From assembly GCA_002633005.1 (NCBI GenBank), contig NMRA01000405.1, forward strand, positions 146,702 through 210,701: DNA of 64,000 nt, in the 5' to 3' direction. How positions within the stretch are numbered: position 1 is the stretch's first letter; each line of letters starts with the position of its first letter. The notes under the pieces were generated by a model. The model saw only the letters and a list, made by a program, of their open reading frames with translations. It had not been told where the DNA came from and ran no database searches. Shown in pieces: positions 57,663 through 64,000 of this stretch. Made by a program: the position numbers and the translations under genes. The DNA is from Phoronis australis (taxonomy: Eukaryota > Phoronida > Phoronidae).

Positions 57663-59981
57663 ATGACACAAGCTCGAATGAAAGATGAAGTGAACAATAC
57701 AGGTAACTATATGAAAATGTTGAATTGCCATGTGTAAGTTATTCACAGGTGCACAATTAACTGGTGACATATAACTAACTGTGCAATTTTAGGGCAATTC
57801 CTAAGTTAAAAAAACAATTAAGTTTCATTGTCATTCTAGTGATCATTTTTAAATATTACACATTTCATCTTTAGGATGGCCATATTTACTCACTATTTAT
57901 GATATTGTTTCATATCTTTCAAGATATTCAATTTGTTTAAAAGTTAACATCATAAAGAGTGTAAATTCCCAGCATAGACGTCTCTGTGATGATGATCTTG
58001 TGCAAAAGGCCAAATCGATGTATTTTGATTAAAAAACAATAGATGTTGCATTGCTCTAATTTAATTTTGAGTCAATTGCAAAGTACCAATTGCAGCTTAA
58101 TTATTCTGAATTGATATCTTCGCCATAAGAAACAGTTTAATCTTAGAAATTCAGAGCGTATGTCCATGACTCACTCAACATCTAATTGGCTAACAAAAAT
58201 ATTTTAGAAGTTATGATCAATGTACAATTCACCAATAATTAATGTTGATGTATTCATTGAAAGTGTAAGTGAGACCGAACAATTGATGTCTTACGAATTA
58301 TTTTCCTAGGAAAAAAATATTTTTCACAAAGTTGATCAAAATATTCTCTGATAATAAACCCACTGTACTCCATCAAAATGGAATTGATTGAGTCACAGCT
58401 ACTAGTATGTGACTTGCATTCAATTTGTTCCTTTTGTATGCAACGCTTTCTTTACTCCATGTTACTTCTTGCAGTCTTCTTGTCTCAATGTACCCACTTG
58501 TAGCTCAGTGGAAACCGATTCTGCATTGTGGAACATAACACACATGGACGGCGCACCATAGGGTCTGGGGGGGCTATAGCCCCCACTTTTTTCAGTGATC
58601 CATGGTCTGTGGACGGTGTACCACAGGGGGATGGGGGGCTGCGCCGCCCATGACACATATGACAGTTTGTCTTTGATTCTGCAACCATTGACTATCGTGA
58701 TCTTAGCTGGTTGTCTTTTATATTTTGAAACTTTAAGGTTTTGTTTTGTGATATTATTTTAAGGATGAGTCCTCATGCAGCGGACAAGCTTACTTAATAA
58801 TAACATTATTTTGCTTTCTCATCAGATCACTGTGAAGCCTCAGCAAAGTTTATTCATGAAGACCATGGGCATTTTCAGTGTTGTTGCCTTACTCGAAGGG
58901 AAGTAAGCAGTAAGAATTTCGTCCTGATGTGCCACCACTCCGTTAATGTAGGACGATACCCAGCCGTACCAAGCCTCTTCCCTGTGAAAGTCACAAAGAT
59001 CTCTGCACTCACATAGAGAAAGTTAACAAGTTCGTAGTTCAAGGGGCTTTGCAACCCATGTTTGGTGTTACAAATGAATTTTTTGTTCATCGAATTTTTG
59101 CTGTGAAATTAGTCTTTCACTCACCTTACCGGAGCTTTAGAAAGGATATCACAGTAAACGAGAGTGGTCTTTGAAATTGTAGTAAGACTTGTTGCACATA
59201 CGAATGTTAAATATGAGCTCTCTAACAAACATGTATATTCGCTGGCTGTAACAAGTGACATGCTTGAAAAAAGAACAGAAAAAGTAAAATTGGGACCACC
59301 CCCACCAACGCCTAGTTAGTTTTTTTGGTCATTTTTAAGAGTCCAAATTAGGAAATGCGAGTGCAAATTTTCAAATATAAGTCAGATTTTAAAGGGAACT
59401 GTTTCTCCTGTATGGTGCGCTAGGTTGTCATTTCATCTGAAAAGCAACATATAGGGTTTCTAGTAATAACAAAATTTCATATCTCCCAAGCTTAGTAGTT
59501 TTAACTACTAAGAATTAAAATTCTGACATTGTGAGGAAGAAGCAGCAAGTGGTTTAATTTTCAGTTTGTAACTTTGAACCTAATGGGGTTTTATGCAATG
59601 CCTAAGATTGGCGGTGAAATCTATATATTGTATACGGAGAGCAGCAGTGTGTTGTGAAAAAGCTGTTTAACGGAAAATGTTGAATGCGATAGGCATTAAA
59701 TTGAGGCTCTTACAAAACATTTACCAGTTCAGTAATGTCATTACTACTGTGTAAAGTAAGTAAGTACCTGAAACACATTTACACAGTTTTAATTGCTGGA
59801 GTTTCTATTTCAGATGCATCAACCACAAAACATCTTGGATTCCATTCTTCATTGTGCTGTCTCAGGACCAATAGAGTCTTCTGCAAGGATGCCATGTTTT
59901 CATTTTCGAGTACCAGCCATCACTTCATATCCAGCATTTGTCGTGACACATACTAGAACAGAGGATGCGCATACAAAGTAG
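57663..59981 (+). CDS. Possible small spliced gene, 94 residues
   Basis: Three exons with good sites and matching phase: 57619-57702 (ATG at 57663 just after an in-frame TAG; donor GTAACT), 58826-58902 (acceptor TTTCTCATCAG, donor GTAAGC) and 59814-59981 (acceptor TTTCTATTTCAG, stop TAG). The product would read MTQARMKDEVNNT, then a His/Cys-rich part (HCEASAKFIHEDHGHFQCC) and a tail ending RTEDAHTK. No family is recognised. A rival reading joins the ATG of the exon ending at 56877 directly to 58826, giving a 46-residue peptide starting MITVKPQQSLFMKTMG. A long non-coding RNA is the third possibility. Confidence 0.32.
58543..58652. mobile_element. Short G-rich inverted-repeat element, copy 2
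   Basis: Ends CATGGACGGCGCA (58543-58555) and TGCGCCGCCCATG (58640-58652), with an internal GGGGGCTATAGCCCCCAC and TTTTTTCAGTG as in the copy at 11248-11394. ACA on both sides may be the target duplication. It lies in the intron of the possible small gene. Confidence 0.7.
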
Positions 59982-60109
59982 TCTGGTGTCTATAATAGAA
60001 TTATTGAAATGTAGTAGGGTATATAATTCGTAAGTCTTGTTTATTGATGACGTTTGCCATATAGTGTGCTTAAAGGTTATGTAGTACTTTATTGACAAGT
60101 CTGCACATT

Positions 60110-60445
60110 AAGTCAAATATTTACAAAACTGTAGAATTTTACTTCGTGTTGTATAATGTTCAAGGTGAATCTCAAAAATGCTGTTACAGTTTGCTAAATT
60201 ACCGTCTCATTTTTGTTTTATGCAATGTAAAAAATTCATGAAATTTATGCAATTCCTGCTTTCTGGTAGGCCCTCACGCAAATGTGGAACATTTTAAAAA
60301 AACATTTCTAACGGCATGTTGGGGATTAGTTTATAAAGTACATTCTGTGAAAGTTTCACGTGAATCCAATCTTGTAAGATGTCCCAAGGATGGACAAAAT
60401 TGCACATTTTGATAGGTTCCTACATAACCAAAATGCTTTATGATT
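60110..60445 (+). repeat. Dispersed repeat family A, copy 6
   Basis: Landmarks in order: AAAACTGTAGAATTTTAC, AATCTCAAAAATGCTGTTAC, GTTTTATGCAATG, GTGGAACATTTT, GTTGGGGATTAGTTTATAAAG and GTGAAAGTTTCACG. Confidence 0.6.
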
Positions 60446-63359
60446 ATTAAGTATAGAGCATCATTAACATTACCTCTGACAATTATGTCTTGCAGTGCTT
60501 GATTTAGTGAACTACAGATTGTGTTTGGTCACCTCGGAAAAATCCCAAGTCGCCATGAAGTCACCACTGCGAGTATCAAAGTCAGACAATTCCCTCGAAA
60601 TTTGTTTCAAAGTTTGTGTTGACTCCTAAATTTTATGTTACTAGCAGTTTTCTTAGATTTGATACCTTTGTTTACAATTGTTCTGTTTATTTCATGAAAT
60701 TGGTGCATTTGCCACCACCGACAGCAGTTAGCACCTGTCAAACTGCATTAAAATTACATCAGGAAGTACACAGGTGGAAGTTGGCGATAATCATGCAAGA
60801 TGAGTTAAACTAGCGCCTACAGTGTAAGTTCCCAAGAACGGAGTATAGCATAACCTTTTTAGCCAACTATTCTGTTGACAAACATCAATTTTGGACGACG
60901 TCAGATTTTATTTGGCGACCTGGTATTTTCAGCAAGTAGCCAAATGCGACTTGGCTGACTTCAAGCTAAGTGTTGAGCATCGTTTTACAATGCCGGCAAT
61001 ATCCCAAGATTGGTTAAGTGTGATCATTTTTGCAAACCTAATAAATTCATGGTTCTTTAGTGAGAATATTTTGAAAGTGATGAGCAGCAGGGGACGCTCC
61101 TGCAATTGAAATCATTACCTTGTCCATGACATGAGCTGAATGTTATTCTGATCAACAAATATATATTTTTCAACTCATACTTGCTCCTAGTTAGTCGTTG
61201 TGAAGTGTCTCTGACATCTTTTCCCAGTGATATAATATGTATTGTGGTCGAAACGGTAGTTGGATAAAAGATGACTGGAAAATGTAGCTAGTGAATTTGT
61301 TTTACCATTAGCATAGCTAGGTGTGATATTAAGATAAAATCAGAAACTTCAGACTAAAGCAAACCACATTATTTTGTTCTGGCTGAAGTAATCGCTTAAA
61401 AGCACACAATGCATATTCTTAAAAAACATTCATTTTGGTTTGTGTTTTTAGAGTATGTCTCAGTACTGAGTGCTATGAACTTTCACAATTTTGACACGTG
61501 CTTAAACTGCCCTGTGGCTGAATGAAATTCAGTGTTGGGTCATTGAGGCTAACTTCATTTAATGTACTTAGAAATGTGTTTTGATTTGACTTGACATTAC
61601 CTAATTAACACTCTATAGGACTTTAATTATACTTGGTTGCTATGCTCATCTTGTATCCTGGAAAAGCAACAACTTCTTGCATGCATATTGATTCTTCACA
61701 TCTTCGTTTTTTTCCATCCAGTGACTTGCTTGGTCTGTACATTTTGTCTGGATGCGTGTTCAGTCTGTAATACCTGAAGAATTAGCTCTAGATTTAGTGA
61801 TGAGGAAACAAGTAAGAATATCAAACTAATCATGATGCTGTTTTACACTTGAATCTCGCTTTAACAACATGATTGTACTTCAGCGTCATCACCTACTTCA
61901 CTTAAAATGTATGACAAAGTGTCACAAAGACTTCTATGATCTTGATTTGTTGTGTATACTGAACGTTACTCAGATGTCTTAGGATTCAATACCTTTTTTG
62001 CTTTTGCCTGTTTGAGACTTGATGATACTCCATTAGGCTTATCTTAGAACTGTTTTCCATTGCCCATCATCTTCAGTTCTGACTGTAAAGTTACTGTGGT
62101 TGTCTGAAAGAGAGGAATATACATATTATTAACAGTTTAGTTTTTTCACAGAAATGGTAAATTTGCTGTTTTGCATTGTATTAGGTTATGATTAACTGTC
62201 AGGCAAAGTAGGAAAATATATCCTACAGCATACAAAATTGATCCATGTGTGTAACCTTTTTGGGTTCTGACAGCCAGGGTAGTTTAACTTGGAAATAGGG
62301 ATATCTTTAATTAACAGTCTTGGACTGGGGCACTTGTGCAAACCTGTATGGCTGCCATCATGGGGCCACTAGCAACACAAATCAGCACAAAACTATCGGT
62401 ACTTTATCAGCCCAAAAATACACCAGCAATGTAAGAAACCCCAATATAACAAAATAGCGTTCACAGTTTTGGTACCAACAAAACAAAATAAAAGTACACC
62501 AAAATTAATAGAACACACAGTTGGACATTATAATCTGTATCTGATCTGGAGAGAAAGTGAAAACTGACTTTGAGTACTGAGCTAAGTGGATAGTGTTATT
62601 AACTACAAATGTCTAGTTATGATGAAATCTTTGATAGAGTTTTAACACTACCAAAGAATAATTGCATGTATTCCAACTCACCTTCGGGCACCTTCACCGG
62701 GTTCATATAGGCCAAATTTCTAATTGCTCTTTGACAGCCGTGTAGTTGACTGACATCTCCACTTCAAAATCTTTTACTGGGTTTGATGCTGCCTCGTAAT
62801 TTTCTACAAAGCCATGGATATTACCCCCAGTGTTTTTTGAAATACTTCACCCACTCTTTTTCTGTGGAGACACTGACAAATGCTCATATTTTCTTTGCTT
62901 GCCTGTGTGGTATGTGGGGCCCCACTTTTCCAGACACTCAAAAAATCTGACAATGTTTATAAAAATATTCAGATCTTCAATTTTTTTCTGAGTGGATGTA
63001 AATTGAGCTCGACCTAAATGAAAATATGGTTTTATTCAAAATAGTTTCAAAATTCCTTTTTAATATTAAGTGTGGGTCCGTGTGTGTGAGTAAACTCTTT
63101 GTGTGAGTAGATAAATTGTATACATGTGAAATTATTTATTTCGAGTCTGTGACAATTTCATAATAAACATTAAAAAATTCTTTTACTGCAGTTTCATCTC
63201 CACAATCCATTGCACAAATAAGTCTTAACGTCCAGCTGATCAAATTTTGGTAGCCGCGCGCTTTTGTCTTTCGTATCTTCTTTGTAGAAGAGTGTCTGGG
63301 AATCCCTGCACTCCAAAAATAGAATCATGATTTTCGACAACAGATGTCCTTGCTGCATA
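60446..63359. other. Intergenic DNA, nothing recognised
   Basis: Short ORFs only (for example near 60616-60813 and 60891-61109), with no splice-supported exon, conserved domain or repeat array. Confidence 0.4.
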
Positions 63360-63493
63360 CCTGGATTGGCTCGTTGACATTGTCCCGCTTCCGAATCAGA
63401 AAGAGGTCAAAGAGCTACATCCGGTAATACGCTATCTGGGCGCTAGATGTCGCGAGAGTAAAAAAGGTAATTTTGCGACTGGGTCGCGTTTGC
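63360..63493 (-). repeat. Inverted copies of segments at 56.7 kb and 53.0 kb
   Basis: 63360-63402 is the reverse complement (few mismatches) of 56684-56727, including the CCAAT box. 63430-63493 is the reverse complement of 52991-53054 with one extra base. Confidence 0.8.
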
Positions 63494-64000
63494 ATCGGCG
63501 ACAGTATTACAAGAGCAGCAACGACGGTCGTCCCAGCAACACGTGAACCTATCCATGCTACAGAGTCCGTAGCCAGCCAGCTAGCTGTATCAACAGACTG
63601 TCGTATATTTAGTATACAGCTTTACACCAAGGCTACATAATCCGTAGAAATGCCACAACGTACCTGCAACAACGCTACAACAGGCTTATTCGCCGGAGAT
63701 GTCATCAACGGTGGCACTTTTAACATCTTCGTGAAAGCAGACGACGTGTAGGCTACGCACTCCGGTCAATGACCTAGTTTCATGAATGAGCTTAGCTCTA
63801 CCGGATGAGGATTTTACAATGTTATAAACATTCTTGTTATTTATTTATTTTCGAAATATGATACACGTTCAGTGCACTTTATCTGTCGTTTTCACACTTT
63901 TTATCAATTTCAAGTAATAAACCGTTACATTTAAAAGTGTTTTCTTTTACTACATGTATATTAAGTTAGCAACATAATGCTCACGTCCATACAAAACAGG
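63494..64000. other. Right edge, no gene identified
   Basis: Unique sequence. A 33-codon ATG frame at 63650-63751 contains GDVINGGTFNIFVK. It is too short to call and has no clear splice donor before its stop. Confidence 0.3.

Overview
The window is from a draft genome of an animal, most likely an invertebrate. Both recognisable genes are split into many short exons with GT-AG introns, AATAAA signals follow the ends, and the DNA between genes is AT-rich and full of small DNA transposons, tandem repeats and decayed retroelement pieces. The two conserved proteins are metazoan: a MEKK2/3-type MAP3 kinase and a cytosolic methionyl-tRNA synthetase with a C-terminal WHEP domain. A retrotransposon relic has integrase upstream of reverse transcriptase, the arrangement of Gmr1-like Ty3/gypsy elements first reported from deuterostomes. 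That is suggestive of the lineage but not proof, so I do not name a species.

Layout. 1-11.7 kb: possible exon of a minus-strand gene at the left edge, then intergenic or 5'-intronic DNA with dispersed repeats, a 1.36-kb element with perfect inverted ends, and a 16-bp minisatellite. 11.74-19.88 kb (+): MAP3K2/3 orthologue, 13 coding exons read from splice sites and protein similarity, PB1 domain first and kinase domain last; the exon with the start codon was not found. 20-25.8 kb: intergenic, with one MITE and a minisatellite. 25.85-26.87 kb (+): an unrecognised intronless gene for a 341-residue membrane protein with a duplicated ectodomain. 27.7-29.5 kb: decayed Ty3/gypsy element with its 3' LTR. 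29.5-47.1 kb (-): methionyl-tRNA synthetase, 20 coding exons covering everything except the first about 35 residues. 48.5-53.4 kb: nested duplications and inverted repeats whose edges coincide with three single N bases, so partly an assembly effect. 53.8-55.5 kb (-): decayed ORF pieces including a broken PHD finger. 56.7-60 kb (+): a CpG-type promoter region, an 81-bp minisatellite and a possible small spliced gene. 60-64 kb: intergenic.

The two conserved genes converge on the intronless gene and retroelement between them. They have no functional link that the sequence shows: one is a signalling kinase, the other a translation enzyme. The most interesting unexplained items are the intronless duplicated-domain protein, the Gmr1-type domain order, several repeat families traceable as paired copies within this one window, and the N-bounded duplications.
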